Origin: Stenotrophomonas mori
Lineage (GTDB): Bacteria; Pseudomonadota; Gammaproteobacteria; Xanthomonadales; Xanthomonadaceae
Direction of reading: 5' to 3'
DNA: 64,000 nt
Assembly (NCBI RefSeq): GCF_023556335.1
Contig: NZ_JAIKTS010000003.1
Span: 347,480-411,479, forward strand
Shown here: one piece after another, positions 18,154-27,866 of the stretch
Layout of the letters: each line of letters opens with the position of its first letter
Position numbering within the stretch: the first letter of the stretch is position 1
Notes under the pieces: model-generated
The model's input: only the letters and a program-made list of their open reading frames with translations
Told to the model about the DNA's origin: nothing
Database searches by the model: none
Made by a program: the position numbers and the translations under genes

Positions 18154-18840
18154 TCAACGCAGTTCCACCACCTGCTTGCCGATGAAGCGGCGCTGGGCGT
18201 CGAAGTCGTAGCCGATCGTGACCTTGCCGGCGTCCTCGCAGGCGCGGCAGTCGCGCAGCGGGCTGCTGTAGAGCAGGCGCACGCCGCCTTCGGACAGGGG
18301 GGCGGTTCCGGCCGCCTCGGCCGGGGCGACCGGCGCGGCCTCGGGGTGCCGGTCGAAGAAGGCCTTCGCCGAGGTCTCGGTGCGCGCGCTGTCCGGCAGC
18401 ACGTCCTCGTCGACGTCGAGGGTCCGGCCATCGGCATCGACCAGCCAGGTCCCTTCGTTGGTGTTGGCGCGCAGCGGGAATTCCAGCGTGGCCACGCCGA
18501 CGCCGGAACGGTCGTCCCAGGCGCTCACGTAGCCGGGGTCGTCGCGGTCGGCCAGCCGCTGCGCGGCGGCGATCGCCGCCGGCGTGGCGCCGGCCGCGCG
18601 CATGGCCTCCACCACGCAGTCGCGGCCGGTGGGCGGGTCGTCGCTGCGGCAGGCGTCGGTCGCCCCGTCCCAGACCGCGGTGGCGTCGATCCGCACCGGC
18701 GCCTTGTCGTTGCCCAGGCCCGTGGTCTGGCCGGCCGCGTCGCGCTGGCGCGCCGGCTCGGCGGCCGGTGCGGCCGGTTTCTGGCAGGCGCTCATGGCCA
18801 GGACGAGCAGCAGGGGGGCGGCGCTGGGCAGCATCTTCAT
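18154..18840 (-). CDS. Lipoprotein of unknown function
   Basis: A 228-residue lipoprotein with lipobox LAMSAC at about 14-19, followed by a Pro/Ala-rich linker. Four more cysteines occur in pairs (DACRSDDPPTGRDC and DCRACEDAGK). The middle carries WDDRSGVGVATLEF, and the end reads YDFDAQRRFIGKQVVEL. Outer-membrane sorting is likely because residue +2 is Gln, not Asp. No family recognised. Starts at 18840; a longer start at 18891 would bury the signal peptide. Confidence 0.7.
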   Translation of the reverse strand: MKMLPSAAPLLLVLAMSACQKPAAPAAEPARQRDAAGQTTGLGNDKAPVRIDATAVWDGATDACRSDDPPTGRDCVVEAMRAAGATPAAIAAAQRLADRDDPGYVSAWDDRSGVGVATLEFPLRANTNEGTWLVDADGRTLDVDEDVLPDSARTETSAKAFFDRHPEAAPVAPAEAAGTAPLSEGGVRLLYSSPLRDCRACEDAGKVTIGYDFDAQRRFIGKQVVELR

Positions 18841-18972
18841 GACGGCGTATCGCAGGTGACGGGCGAGGCGTCCAGTATCGTCATCCGACATTAACGGGGG
18901 GTGTTCGCCGCCGCCGGCGGAACGGGCTTGGCGGCATAATGCCGGCCGGTCCCCACGTCCGCGGAGTCGCGC

Positions 18973-19791
18973 ATGAGCAGCCTGCAAGGCAAGACCCTCT
19001 TCATCACCGGCGCCTCGCGTGGCATCGGCCTGGCGATCGCGCTGCGCGCCGCCCGCGATGGTGCCAACGTCGCCATCGCCGCGAAGTCGGCGGTGCCCAA
19101 TCCCAAGCTGCCCGGCACCATCCACAGTGCCGCCGACGCGGTCGATGCGGCCGGCGGCCGGGGCCTGGCGCTGAAGTGCGACATCCGCGACGAGGCGCAG
19201 GTGCAGGCGGCGGTGGCGGCCACGGTGGATGCGTTCGGCGGCATCGACATCCTGGTCAACAATGCGTCGGCGATCTGGCTCCGCGGCACGCTGGAGACGC
19301 CGATGAAGCGGTTCGACCTGATGCAGCAGGTCAATGCGCGCGGCAGTTTCCTGTGCGCGCAGGCCTGCCTGCCGCACCTGCTGCAGGCCTCCAACCCGCA
19401 CATCCTGACGCTGGCGCCGCCGCCGAGCCTGGAGCCGAAGTGGTGGGGGCCGCACACCGGCTATACCCTGGCCAAGATGGGCATGAGCTTCGTGACCCTG
19501 GGCCTGGCGGCCGAGTTCGGTCCGCAGGGGGTGGCGGTCAACGCGCTGTGGCCGCGCACGGTGATCGCCACCGACGCGATCAACATGATTCCCGGGGTCG
19601 ACGCCGGCGGCTGCCGCCGTCCGGAGATCCTGGCCGATGCGGCGCATGCGGTGCTGGTGCGGCCGGCGGCCGGTTTCAGCGGCCGCTTCCTGATCGACGA
19701 CGAGGTGCTGGCGCAGGCCGGGGTCCACGACCTGGCCGGGTATGCGGTGGATCCGTCGCGGCCGCTGCTGCCGGACCTGTTCCTGGACTGA
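18973..19791 (+). CDS. Short-chain dehydrogenase/reductase (HSDL2-like)
   Basis: A 272-residue NAD(P)-dependent oxidoreductase. It has the cofactor motif TGASRGIGLAIALRAA (about 11-26), NNAS (about 97-100) and the active-site YTLAKMG (about 164-170). The HTGYTLAKMGMSFVTLGLA and LWPRTVIATDAI stretches match the HSDL2 / sterol-carrier-linked SDR subgroup. Substrate unknown; monocistronic as far as the spacing shows. Confidence 0.85.
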   Translation: MSSLQGKTLFITGASRGIGLAIALRAARDGANVAIAAKSAVPNPKLPGTIHSAADAVDAAGGRGLALKCDIRDEAQVQAAVAATVDAFGGIDILVNNASAIWLRGTLETPMKRFDLMQQVNARGSFLCAQACLPHLLQASNPHILTLAPPPSLEPKWWGPHTGYTLAKMGMSFVTLGLAAEFGPQGVAVNALWPRTVIATDAINMIPGVDAGGCRRPEILADAAHAVLVRPAAGFSGRFLIDDEVLAQAGVHDLAGYAVDPSRPLLPDLFLD

Positions 19792-19814
19792 GGACGGCCG
19801 CGCCGGGCGCGGTG

Positions 19815-20690
19815 TCAGGCGTCCATCGCTTCGGGCAGCTCGTGCCCGCAGCGGTTGCAGTAGCGCGCATCCGGGTCGTGGCCTTCGTGGCCGCAGACGA
19901 TGCAGCCGCGGTCGTCATGGCGGCGCCGGCCGGCCTCGGCGCGGCGCATGCCGTTGGCCAGCTCGGCGGTGTAGATGCCGGTCGGCACGGCGATGATGCT
20001 GTAGCCGATCAGGATCAGCACCGAGGTGACGAAGCGTCCCAGGGTGGTCTGCGGCACGATGTCGCCGAAGCCGACCGTGGCCATGGTCACCACCGCCCAG
20101 TACATGCTGGCGGGAATGTTGCTGAAGCCGTGGCCGGGGCCCTCGATCACGTACATCAGCGAGCCGGCGACAATGGCGATGGTGACCACCATCGACAGGA
20201 ACAGCAGGATCTTGCGGCGGCTGCGCCACAGGGCCGCCAGCAGCACGCCGCTTTCCTCGATGTAGCGGGTCAGCTTGAGGATGCGGAACACCCGCAGCAC
20301 GCGCAGCGCGCGCACCACCAGCAGGCTCTGCGCGCCGGGCAGCAGCAGCGACAGGTAGGTGGGCAGGATCGCCAGCAGGTCGATGATGCCCCAGATGCTC
20401 AGGGCGTAGCGCAGCGGGCGCCGCACCACCACCAGCCGGAACACGTACTCGGCGGTGAACAGCACGGTGAAGCCCCACTCCACCACGTAGAACCAGGACG
20501 CCCAGGCGGCGTGGATGTGCTGCACGCTGTCCAGCATGACCACCAGGACGCTGGCGATGATGGCGTAGACCAGCAGCAGGTCGAAGCGCCGCGACGGCGG
20601 CGTGTCGCTGCGGTAGATGATGTCGAACCAGCGCCGGCGCCAGCCGGTTTCCGAGGCGGGGTTCAGCTGCGGGGTCGAGAAAAGGCGCAT
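19815..20690 (-). CDS. Voltage-gated K+ channel-like ion transporter with C-terminal zinc ribbon
   Basis: A 291-residue six-helix channel. The S4-like segment ALRVLRVFRILKLTRY (about 125-140) holds regularly spaced arginines, and the pore has the K+ selectivity signature TMATVGFGDIVPQ (about 201-213). The C terminus is a four-cysteine zinc ribbon, CIVCG and CNRCG, which is unusual for a prokaryotic Kv channel. Start 20690 (MRLFSTPQ) is used; 20699 is equally possible and neither has a good ribosome site. Divergent from argD. Confidence 0.85.
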   Translation of the reverse strand: MRLFSTPQLNPASETGWRRRWFDIIYRSDTPPSRRFDLLLVYAIIASVLVVMLDSVQHIHAAWASWFYVVEWGFTVLFTAEYVFRLVVVRRPLRYALSIWGIIDLLAILPTYLSLLLPGAQSLLVVRALRVLRVFRILKLTRYIEESGVLLAALWRSRRKILLFLSMVVTIAIVAGSLMYVIEGPGHGFSNIPASMYWAVVTMATVGFGDIVPQTTLGRFVTSVLILIGYSIIAVPTGIYTAELANGMRRAEAGRRRHDDRGCIVCGHEGHDPDARYCNRCGHELPEAMDA

Positions 20691-20766
20691 GCCCGGCATT
20701 GTGCCGCAGACCGCGCAATTGGGAGACAATGGCCGTTCATTTCCCCCCAACCCTTACTGGAACGCC

Positions 20767-21993
20767 ATGACCGCTGTCGCCGAGCCGTTGTTGTCCCTGT
20801 CCAAGTACTACCTGCCGGTGTACCGGCCCCGCCAGCTGGTGCTGGAGCGCGGCCGCGGCGCGCGCCTCTGGGACACGCAGGGGCGCGAGTTCATCGACCT
20901 GGCCGCCGGCATCGCGGTGTGCAGCCTGGGCCACGACAATCCGGAACTGAAGGCGGCGCTGCTGGCCCAGGCCGACAAGCTCTGGCACACCAGCAACATG
21001 TTCTACAGCGAGCCGCCGCTGCAGCTGGCGCAGGCGCTGGTGGACGCGTCGCGCTTCGCCACGCGGGTGTTCCTGTGCAACTCCGGCGCCGAGGCCAACG
21101 AGGCGGCCATCAAGCTGGTGCGCAAGTGGGCCGCCACCCAGGGCCGGCCGCCGGAGAAGCGCGTCATCCTCACCTTCCGCGGCAGCTTCCATGGCCGCAC
21201 CTTGGCCACGGTGACCGCGACCGCCCAGCCCAAGTACCAGGAAGGCTACGAGCCGCTGCCGGGCGGTTTCCGCTACGCCGATTTCAACGACGTGGCGCAG
21301 CTCGAGGCGGCGATGGCCGCGGGCGACGTGGCCGCGGTGATGTTCGAGCCGGTGCAGGGTGAGGGCGGGGTGATGCCGGCTTCGGCCGACTTCATGCGCC
21401 GTGCCCGCGAGCTGTGCGACCAGCATGGCGCGCTGCTGGTGCTGGACGAGATCCAGGTCGGGATGGGCCGCACCGGCGAGCTGTTCTCGCACTGGAACTG
21501 GGGGGTGACCCCGGACATCGTCAGCCTGGCCAAGGCGCTGGGCGGCGGCTTCCCGATCGGCGCCATGCTTGCCGGGCCCAAGGTCGCCGAGGTCATGGGC
21601 GCCGGTGCGCACGGCACCACCTTCGGTGGCAACCCGCTGGCCGCGGCGGTGGCCCGCGAGGCCCTGCGGATCCTGTCCTCCGAGGCGATCAAGGCCAACG
21701 TGCAGCGCCAGTCGGCCGCGCTCAAGGCCGGGCTGGAGGCCATCGGCACCGAGTTCGGCGTGTTCGAGCAGGTGCGCGGCATGGGGCTGATGATCGGCGC
21801 GGTGCTCAAGCCCGAGTACGCCGCGGACATCGGCGTGCTGTTGGACCTGGCCGCCGAGAAGCAGGTGCTGATCCTGCAGGCGGGCACCCAGGTGCTGCGC
21901 TTCGTGCCGCCGCTGAACATCACCGACGAAGAGCTGGCCGAAGGCCTCAAGCGCGTGCGCGAAGCGATCGCCGCCTACATGGCCGCGCGCTGA
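20767..21993 (+). CDS. argD: Acetylornithine/succinylornithine-type aminotransferase
   Basis: PLP enzyme of class III, 408 residues. It has NSGAEANEAAIKL (about 103-115), FHGRTL (about 140-145), EPVQGEGG (about 195-202), LDEIQVGMGRTG (about 226-237) and the PLP lysine in SLAKALGGGFPIGAM (Lys about 256). It transfers the amino group between N-acetylornithine and 2-oxoglutarate in arginine synthesis or breakdown; the succinylated substrates cannot be excluded. ATG 20767. Confidence 0.87.
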   Translation: MTAVAEPLLSLSKYYLPVYRPRQLVLERGRGARLWDTQGREFIDLAAGIAVCSLGHDNPELKAALLAQADKLWHTSNMFYSEPPLQLAQALVDASRFATRVFLCNSGAEANEAAIKLVRKWAATQGRPPEKRVILTFRGSFHGRTLATVTATAQPKYQEGYEPLPGGFRYADFNDVAQLEAAMAAGDVAAVMFEPVQGEGGVMPASADFMRRARELCDQHGALLVLDEIQVGMGRTGELFSHWNWGVTPDIVSLAKALGGGFPIGAMLAGPKVAEVMGAGAHGTTFGGNPLAAAVAREALRILSSEAIKANVQRQSAALKAGLEAIGTEFGVFEQVRGMGLMIGAVLKPEYAADIGVLLDLAAEKQVLILQAGTQVLRFVPPLNITDEELAEGLKRVREAIAAYMAAR

Positions 21994-22438
21994 CGCAGGC
22001 ATGCGTGTTCTGCGCCCTCCTGGCCGGCGAGCTGCCGGCCAGGAAGGTGTGGGAGGACGCGCAGGTGGTGGCCTTCATGGACCCGCGCCGAGCCGTGCGC
22101 GGGCACGTTCTGGTGGTTCCCCGGCAGCCCGCCGGAACCCTCTGCGTGCTGGACGAAGCCCTTGCGGGGCAGGTGATGCGCGGGCGTCGCGCGACACGCT
22201 CGCACCGGACGGGTTCAACCCGTGGCCGGCCAACGGCGAAGCCGGCGGACAGGCAGTGCCGCATGTGCATCTGCATGTACAGCCGCGCAGGCAGGGAGAC
22301 GGCCTGCTGGAGGTCTATCCGCGGGACGTGCCGGCGCCATCGACGATGGCGCACCTGGAGCCGTTGGCGGCACGGCCGCGCAACGCGCTGGGCGGCGGTT
22401 CACAGCAGGTGCCAGCGCCGCAGCACGCGGCGCAGTGA
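21990..22438 (+). pseudogene. HIT-family protein, frameshifted
   Basis: The frame beginning just at the argD stop encodes ACVFCALLAGELPARKVWED and GHVLVVPRQPAGTLCVL, the first half of a HIT protein with its CxxC. Near 22180 this frame runs on into unrelated sequence. The histidine triad (PHVHLHVQPRR at 22259-22291) and DTLAPDGFNPWPANGEA lie in another frame from about 22185. A few residues also appear to be missing at the junction, and no ATG, GTG or TTG sits near the 5' end. A sequencing error could mimic the frameshift. Confidence 0.62.
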
Positions 22439-22996
22439 TTGGGTGTGGTGCGCGGTGTCGGCATGCAGGCCGGCGCTGCGCGCGCCCTGCACGTGGCGGA
22501 ACAGGTGGTCGACGAACAGGCTGCGTGCCGGCCCGCAGCCGAGCCGCGCGCAGGCGGCCAGGTAGATCCGTGGATCGGGCTTGCGCACGCCGAGCTCGCC
22601 ACTGCCCAGGACCGTCCAGCCGGGCAGCAGCGCGCTGATCGCGGCCACGCTCAATGGCCCGTTGTTGGTCAACACCGCGATGCGGACGCCGGGGCGCAGC
22701 CGCTCCAGCAGGGCGAGGGTGTCGCGGCGCAGGCGGCTGGCGCCGCAGCGCGCGGCCTGCCAGTCGGCGGCCACCAGGTGGCTGCCGAGGCGCCCGTTCA
22801 ACGACTGCAGCAGGGCCTCGCCGGGCAGTGCGCCGCAGGCATGTGCCCGTTCCAGTCCGTCGCCGCGCAGGGCCTGGTCCACGTCGGCCGCGCTGCGGCC
22901 GGCGGCCTGTGCCAGTCCCTGCAGGTGGCGGCGATGGTCGTAGTCGGCCAGCAGGCCGTCGAAATCGAGCAGCAGGGCCTGCGGGGCAGGGGTCAT
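22400..22996 (-). CDS. HAD-superfamily hydrolase
   Basis: A 198-residue phosphatase-like protein. Motif I is LLLDFDGLLADYD (about 8-20) with the nucleophile Asp and acid Asp, motif II is VLTNNG (about 112-117), motif III is the Lys in GVRKPDPRIY and motif IV is LFVDHLF. The motif IV residues after the first Asp differ from the usual DD. Substrate unknown. ATG 22996; its 3' end overlaps the tail of the HIT pseudogene. Confidence 0.8.
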   Translation of the reverse strand: MTPAPQALLLDFDGLLADYDHRRHLQGLAQAAGRSAADVDQALRGDGLERAHACGALPGEALLQSLNGRLGSHLVAADWQAARCGASRLRRDTLALLERLRPGVRIAVLTNNGPLSVAAISALLPGWTVLGSGELGVRKPDPRIYLAACARLGCGPARSLFVDHLFRHVQGARSAGLHADTAHHTQSLRRVLRRWHLL

Positions 22997-23066
22997 CGCG
23001 GCGGCCGGCGGCCGCGGTGCGCCGCCTGGCGGGCAGCGTACGCGGCGGCGTCGTGGCGGCGCGGCA

Positions 23067-24365
23067 TCACCCTGCGGCGACCACCCTGAAGGCGCCGCGC
23101 GCGGCGTCCAGCGTGGCATCGATCACGGCGTCGTCGTGGGCGCTGGACAGGAAGCCGGCCTCGTAGGCCGACGGCGCCAGGAACACGCCGCGCTCGAGCA
23201 TGGCGTGGAAGAAGCGGTTGAAGGCGGGGATGTCGCAGGCGGTGGCCTGGGCGTAGGTCTCGACCTTCTCGTGGCTGAAGAACAGGCCGAACATGGCCCC
23301 CACGCAGGTGGTGGTGACGGTGACCCCGGCCTCGCGCGCCGCCGTTTCCAGCCCTTCGCACAGGCGTGCGGTACGGGCGGCCAGGGTGGCGTGGAAACCG
23401 GGTGCCTGGATCAGCTCCAGCATGGCCAGGCCGGCTGCCATCGCCACCGGGTTGCCGCTGAGCGTGCCGGCCTGGTAGATCGGCCCGGCCGGGGCGATCT
23501 GGCTCATCAGCTCGCGGCGGCCGCCGTAGGCGCCGACCGGCATGCCGCCGCCGATGACCTTGCCGAAGGTGCTCAGGTCCGGGGTGACGCCGTAGTGCGC
23601 CTGCGCACCGCCCAGCGCCACGCGGAAGCCGGTCATCACTTCATCGAAGATCAGCAGCGTGCCGTGCCGGGTGCACAGGTCGCGCAGATGCTGCAGGTAG
23701 CCCTCGCGCGGCGGGATGCAGTTGGCGTTGCCGACCACCGGTTCGATGATCAGCCCGGCGATCTCCGCGCCCTGCTGCTCGAACAGTGCGGTGGCGGCGT
23801 CGAAGTCGTTGAACGGCAGGGTGAGGGTGAGCTCGCTCAGGCCGGCCGGCACGCCCGGCGAGGTCGGCACGCCCAGGGTCAGCATGCCGCTGCCGGCCTT
23901 GACCAGGAACGAATCGCCATGGCCGTGGTAGCAACCCTCGAACTTGACGATCTTGCCGCGGCCGGTGGCGCCACGGGCCAGGCGGATGGCCGACAGCGTC
24001 GCCTCGGTGCCGGAGTTGACCATGCGCACCATCTCGCACGACGGCACCAGACGGGCGAGGGTCTCGGCCATGGTGACCTCGGCCGCGCACGGCGCGCCGA
24101 ACGACAGGCCGTTGCCGATGGCGCGCTGCACCGCGTCACGCACGGCGGGGTGGTTGTGGCCGACGATCATCGGTCCCCACGAGCCGACGTAGTCGACATA
24201 GCGGTTGCCGTCCACGTCGTGCAGGTAGGCGCCGTCGGCGCGCTCCACGAAGAACGGCTCGCCGCCGACCGACTTGAACGCGCGCACCGGCGAATTGACA
24301 CCGCCGGGCAGCAGCTGCTGCGCGCGGGAGAACAGGGCGTGGGAACGGTCGTGATTCAGGGCCAT
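23067..24365 (-). CDS. hemL: Glutamate-1-semialdehyde 2,1-aminomutase
   Basis: Makes 5-aminolevulinate from glutamate-1-semialdehyde in the C5 haem pathway, downstream of HemA (also in this window). The 432-residue protein has [13 protein letters not shown] (about 19-31), [17 protein letters not shown] (about 118-134), [20 protein letters not shown] and the PLP lysine in [18 protein letters not shown] (about 267). No ribosome site precedes ATG 24365, so initiation may be leaderless or start at an in-frame codon slightly upstream. Confidence 0.96.
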   Translation of the reverse strand: MALNHDRSHALFSRAQQLLPGGVNSPVRAFKSVGGEPFFVERADGAYLHDVDGNRYVDYVGSWGPMIVGHNHPAVRDAVQRAIGNGLSFGAPCAAEVTMAETLARLVPSCEMVRMVNSGTEATLSAIRLARGATGRGKIVKFEGCYHGHGDSFLVKAGSGMLTLGVPTSPGVPAGLSELTLTLPFNDFDAATALFEQQGAEIAGLIIEPVVGNANCIPPREGYLQHLRDLCTRHGTLLIFDEVMTGFRVALGGAQAHYGVTPDLSTFGKVIGGGMPVGAYGGRRELMSQIAPAGPIYQAGTLSGNPVAMAAGLAMLELIQAPGFHATLAARTARLCEGLETAAREAGVTVTTTCVGAMFGLFFSHEKVETYAQATACDIPAFNRFFHAMLERGVFLAPSAYEAGFLSSAHDDAVIDATLDAARGAFRVVAAG

Positions 24366-24512
24366 GGCGGAAAAGAAAAAGCGGGGGGACGGGGCCATTG
24401 TCCGCTTTCGCGGCGGGCGCTGCCATGCGCCGGGGAATCCATGACCAATGGCCTGCATGGCGCCGCGGCGCGCATGCAAGAATGCGGTGTGATCCGACCC
24501 GAAGGGAGAGCC

Positions 24513-25787
24513 ATGAAGTTCCATCCGACGTTCAAGACCGGTGCGATGGCGACGGCGCTGTTGCTGGCCTTCGCCACCACGGTGCAGGCCGGCACCGGCC
24601 CGACCACGATTTCCGAGCGCGCCCGCGCCATCCAGGCCAAGGCGATCAACCTGGATACCCACCTCGATACCCCGGCGCTGTTCTCGCGGCCGGGCTGGAA
24701 GATCAGCGACCGCCACTCCTTCGAGCAGGACGGCTCGCAGATCGACTACCCGCGGATGGTCGAGGGCGGCCTGGACGGCGGCTTCTGGGTGGTCTTCACC
24801 AGCCAGGGCGAGCGCGATGCGCAGGGCGACCTGAAGGCGCGCGACGCCGGGCTCAAGCGCTTGTCGGAGATCCGCGAGATGGTCGCGGCCAATGCGGACA
24901 AGTTCGAGCTGGCGACCACCGCCGACGACGCCGCGCGGATCAAGGCGGCCGGCAAGAAGTCGGTCTACATCAGCATGGAGAACGCCTACCCGCTGGAACA
25001 CGACCCCAGCCTGCTCAGCTTCTACTACAAGCAGGGGCTGCGGATGATCTCGCTGGCCCATATCAGCCACAACGACTTCGCCGACTCGGCCGGCATGGGC
25101 GTCGCCCCGGAAGGCGAGCACGGCGGGCTGAGCGACAAGGGCAAGGCGATGATCGCCGAAGCCAACCGGCTGGGCATCATCCTCGACCAGTCGCACGCGT
25201 CCAATACCGTGTTCGACCAGATGCTGGCGCTGAGCAAGGCGCCGATCATCCTGTCCCACAGCGGGGCCTACGACGTGTTCGCGCATTCGCGCAACATCGA
25301 CGATGCGCGCATCCGTGCACTGGCCAGCAAGGGCGGTGTGATCCAGGTCAATTCGCTGGGCGGCTACCTGATCGACACCGGCGCCACCCCCGAGTACCGC
25401 GAGGAGATGCGCAAGGTCTACGCCGCCTTCGGCGGCCAGCGCCGGCTCAGCGACGCCGAGCGTGCCCAGGCCAAGGCGAAGATCGCCGAGCTCGACCGCA
25501 AGCATGGCATCCGTACCGCGGATTTCGACGACTACATGCGCCACCTGCTGCACATCATCGAGGTGGCGGGCTGGGAGCACGTCGGCCTCGGCGCGGACTG
25601 GGACGGCGGCGGCGGCGTGGAGGGCTACGAGGACATCACCGCGCTGCCCAAGGTCGTGCAGGCGCTGCTGGACGCGGGCTATGACGAGCGCCAGATCGGC
25701 GGCATCCTCGGTGGCAACACCGTGCGCCTGATCCGCGAGGTGCAGGCGCTGGCCGATCCGGAAGCGGTCAAGGCGGCGCTGGAGTAA
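24513..25787 (+). CDS. Exported membrane dipeptidase (peptidase family M19)
   Basis: Zinc-dependent renal-dipeptidase-like hydrolase, 424 residues, with a signal peptide ending near TTVQA (about residue 29). The metal ligands are seen in LDTHLDTP (about 46-53, HxD), the bridging Glu in [10 protein letters not shown], and the later histidines in [20 protein letters not shown] and [16 protein letters not shown] (about 369-377) supplies the final Asp. Strong AAGGGAGAG site before ATG 24513. It probably hydrolyses dipeptides in the periplasm; it lies between hemL and thiE on the opposite strand. Confidence 0.9.
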   Translation: MKFHPTFKTGAMATALLLAFATTVQAGTGPTTISERARAIQAKAINLDTHLDTPALFSRPGWKISDRHSFEQDGSQIDYPRMVEGGLDGGFWVVFTSQGERDAQGDLKARDAGLKRLSEIREMVAANADKFELATTADDAARIKAAGKKSVYISMENAYPLEHDPSLLSFYYKQGLRMISLAHISHNDFADSAGMGVAPEGEHGGLSDKGKAMIAEANRLGIILDQSHASNTVFDQMLALSKAPIILSHSGAYDVFAHSRNIDDARIRALASKGGVIQVNSLGGYLIDTGATPEYREEMRKVYAAFGGQRRLSDAERAQAKAKIAELDRKHGIRTADFDDYMRHLLHIIEVAGWEHVGLGADWDGGGGVEGYEDITALPKVVQALLDAGYDERQIGGILGGNTVRLIREVQALADPEAVKAALE

Positions 25788-25817
25788 TCCTCCCGCCGGG
25801 CGCTGTCCCGGCGGATG

Positions 25818-25842
25818 GCCCCTCTCCCGACGGGAGAGGGGC
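25818..25842 (+). terminator. Hairpin downstream of the M19 dipeptidase gene
   Basis: Perfect 11-bp inverted repeat GCCCCTCTCCC / GGGAGAGGGGC with a 3-base loop, 30 bases after the dipeptidase stop. No T-run follows, as is common in this genome, so it could also be a repeat remnant. The 200-base gap 25788-25988 holds nothing else convincing. Confidence 0.5.
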
Positions 25843-25988
25843 GCGGCCCGGATGGCCGCACCGGGCGCCGCCCCCGTCTGCCGGGGCGGACGGCCCGGGG
25901 ACGCCCCCGGGCCATGGTGGAACCGCGGGGAGGAGGATGCCGGCCACTTCCCGCATGGCGGGCGGGACAGGTGCGCGGGCCGGCCGCG

Positions 25989-26615
25989 CTATGCGAAACA
26001 GGCCTGGTAGCCGCGCAGCGCGGCGACCGGGTCGTCGGCCTCGAACACGCCGCTGATCACCGCCAGCAGGTCCGCACCGGCGGCGACCAGCGGTCCGCTG
26101 TTGGCTGCGGTCAGGCCCCCGATGGCGACCCTGGGCACGCCCAGCGCGGTGCTGTCGCGCAACAGGGGCGTCGAGGCCCGGCGGGGCGTGGCCTTGCTGC
26201 GGCTGGGGAAGAATGCTCCGAAGGCGACGTAGCTGGCACCGGCCTGCACCGCGCGCTGCGCCAGTGCCAGCTGGTCGTAGCAGGAGGCGCCGACGATGGC
26301 GTCCGGGCCGAGCAGGGCGCGGGCGGCGGCGATGTCGCCATCGTCCTCGCCCAGGTGCACGCCGGCGGCACCGATGGCTGCGGCAAGGGCGGCATCGTCG
26401 TTGACGATCAGCGGCACCCCGGCGCTGGCGCACAGCAGCTGCAGCGCCGAGGCCTGGGCATGGCGGGCGGCGTCGTCGACCACTTTGTTGCGGTACTGCA
26501 GCCAGGTGGCGCCGGCGGCGAGCAGCGGGCGCACGCGGTCGAGCAGGCGCGCATCGTCGGTTTCGTCCGGGGTGATGAGATAGACGCCGCGGGCGGCAAC
26601 TGCGGGATGGGGCAT
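25989..26615 (-). CDS. thiE: Thiamine phosphate synthase
   Basis: Joins the thiazole phosphate and HMP-PP to thiamine phosphate. The 208-residue TIM barrel has [21 protein letters not shown] (about 37-50), [20 protein letters not shown] (about 68-87), GASCYDQ and the phosphate loop [13 protein letters not shown] followed by AIGGLTAAN. The [10 protein letters not shown] segment is the xanthomonad variant of the usual GPIFPTxTK. ATG 26615 with CAGGT upstream. Divergent from the rubredoxin gene. Confidence 0.93.
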   Translation of the reverse strand: MPHPAVAARGVYLITPDETDDARLLDRVRPLLAAGATWLQYRNKVVDDAARHAQASALQLLCASAGVPLIVNDDAALAAAIGAAGVHLGEDDGDIAAARALLGPDAIVGASCYDQLALAQRAVQAGASYVAFGAFFPSRSKATPRRASTPLLRDSTALGVPRVAIGGLTAANSGPLVAAGADLLAVISGVFEADDPVAALRGYQACFA

Positions 26616-26684
26616 GGGATGGCTACCTGTAGGGCGGCGGGAATGGGACAATCTGCGGCCGCTCCGTGTTGTTCCGATTATCCA

Positions 26685-26876
26685 ATGTCCGACGCTTCCA
26701 GCTCCACCCTGCGCACCTGGATGTGCGTTGTCTGCGGTTTCATCTACAGCGAGGCCGACGGCCTGCCCGAGGAGGGCATCGCGCCGGGCACGCGCTGGGA
26801 GGACGTGCCCGATACCTGGACCTGCCCGGACTGCGGCACGACCAAGGACGATTTCGAGATGATGGCGCTGGACTGA
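26685..26876 (+). CDS. Rubredoxin
   Basis: A 63-residue iron-binding electron carrier. The two CxxC knuckles are [15 protein letters not shown] (Cys about 14 and 17) and [15 protein letters not shown] (Cys about 47 and 50), which bind a single Fe. [18 protein letters not shown] between them is typical. No redox partner is encoded nearby. Confidence 0.95.
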   Translation: MSDASSSTLRTWMCVVCGFIYSEADGLPEEGIAPGTRWEDVPDTWTCPDCGTTKDDFEMMALD

Positions 26877-26895
26877 AGCGCCGGCGGCGTGCGCC

Positions 26896-27675
26896 TCACG
26901 CGACCGGAAACGGTGGCCGCGGCGTGAGCCGGCCGTAGGTTTCCCGCGCCGGCGGGCCCGGCAGCGGCGGCAGGTCGATCAGCGGTTCGTCCACCCGGGT
27001 CTCCGGCAGCCGGTCGAGCAGGTCGCGGATCAGGGTCAGGCGGCCGCGCTTCTGGTCGTTGAAGTCCACCAGCGTCCACGGCGCGTGGGCGGTGTCGGTG
27101 GCGTCCAGCATCGCTTCGCGGGCCTCGGTGTAGGCGCGGTACTGGGTGCGCGACTGCAGGTCCACCGGCGAGAGCTTCCAGCCCTTGAGCGGATCGTCGC
27201 GGCGTTCGGCGAAGCGCTTTTCCTGCTGTGCCTGGTCCACGCACAGCCAGTACTTGAACAGCAGGATGCCGTCGTCGGCCAGCAGCTTCTCGAACACCGG
27301 TGCCTGCTGGAGGAAGGCACGGTACTGCGCATCGCTGCAGTAGCCCATGACCTTCTCCACGCCGGCGCGGTTGTACCAGCTGCGGTCCATCAGCACGATC
27401 TCGCCGGCTGCGGGCAGGTGCGCCACGTGGCGCTGGAAGTACCACTGGGTGTCCTCGCGGTCGGTCGGCTTCGGCAGCGCGACCACCCGGCACTGGCGTG
27501 GGTTCAGGTGGCGGGCGATGTCCTGGATGGTGCCGCCCTTGCCGGCGGTGTCGCGGCCCTCGAACAGCACCAGCAGGCGTTGCCCGGCATGCTGGACCCA
27601 GCGCGCCATCGCCGCCAGCTCCAGCTGCATCGGCGCCAGCAGGCGTTCGTAGTCCTTGCGTTTGAGTTTGTCCAT
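26896..27675 (-). CDS. ppk2: Polyphosphate kinase 2 family protein
   Basis: Transfers phosphate between polyphosphate and nucleotides. The 259-residue single domain has the Walker A-like [12 protein letters not shown] (about 37-48), the Walker B-like [13 protein letters not shown] (about 92-104) and the lid region. [20 protein letters not shown] and [11 protein letters not shown] are PPK2 signatures. The one-domain size fits nucleoside di- or monophosphate-using classes. Ends just after rubredoxin, convergent. Confidence 0.9.
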   Translation of the reverse strand: MDKLKRKDYERLLAPMQLELAAMARWVQHAGQRLLVLFEGRDTAGKGGTIQDIARHLNPRQCRVVALPKPTDREDTQWYFQRHVAHLPAAGEIVLMDRSWYNRAGVEKVMGYCSDAQYRAFLQQAPVFEKLLADDGILLFKYWLCVDQAQQEKRFAERRDDPLKGWKLSPVDLQSRTQYRAYTEAREAMLDATDTAHAPWTLVDFNDQKRGRLTLIRDLLDRLPETRVDEPLIDLPPLPGPPARETYGRLTPRPPFPVA

Positions 27676-27866
27676 GGTGCCTCCCGGTCGAGGTCCCCGA
27701 GCCTAGCGCAGGGCCTGCGCAGGCGCCGTCGAGGAGCGTCCGCGGTCGGGGCGCGGGCACCACCGGGGGCCGGGGAGGCCGGCGGCGCGATGTTTCAGGC
27801 CGCGGTTTTCCTGTAATTTCCAGGGGTGGCGGGCGTGGTGCCCGGGATTGGACCAGGAGCAGTGCG

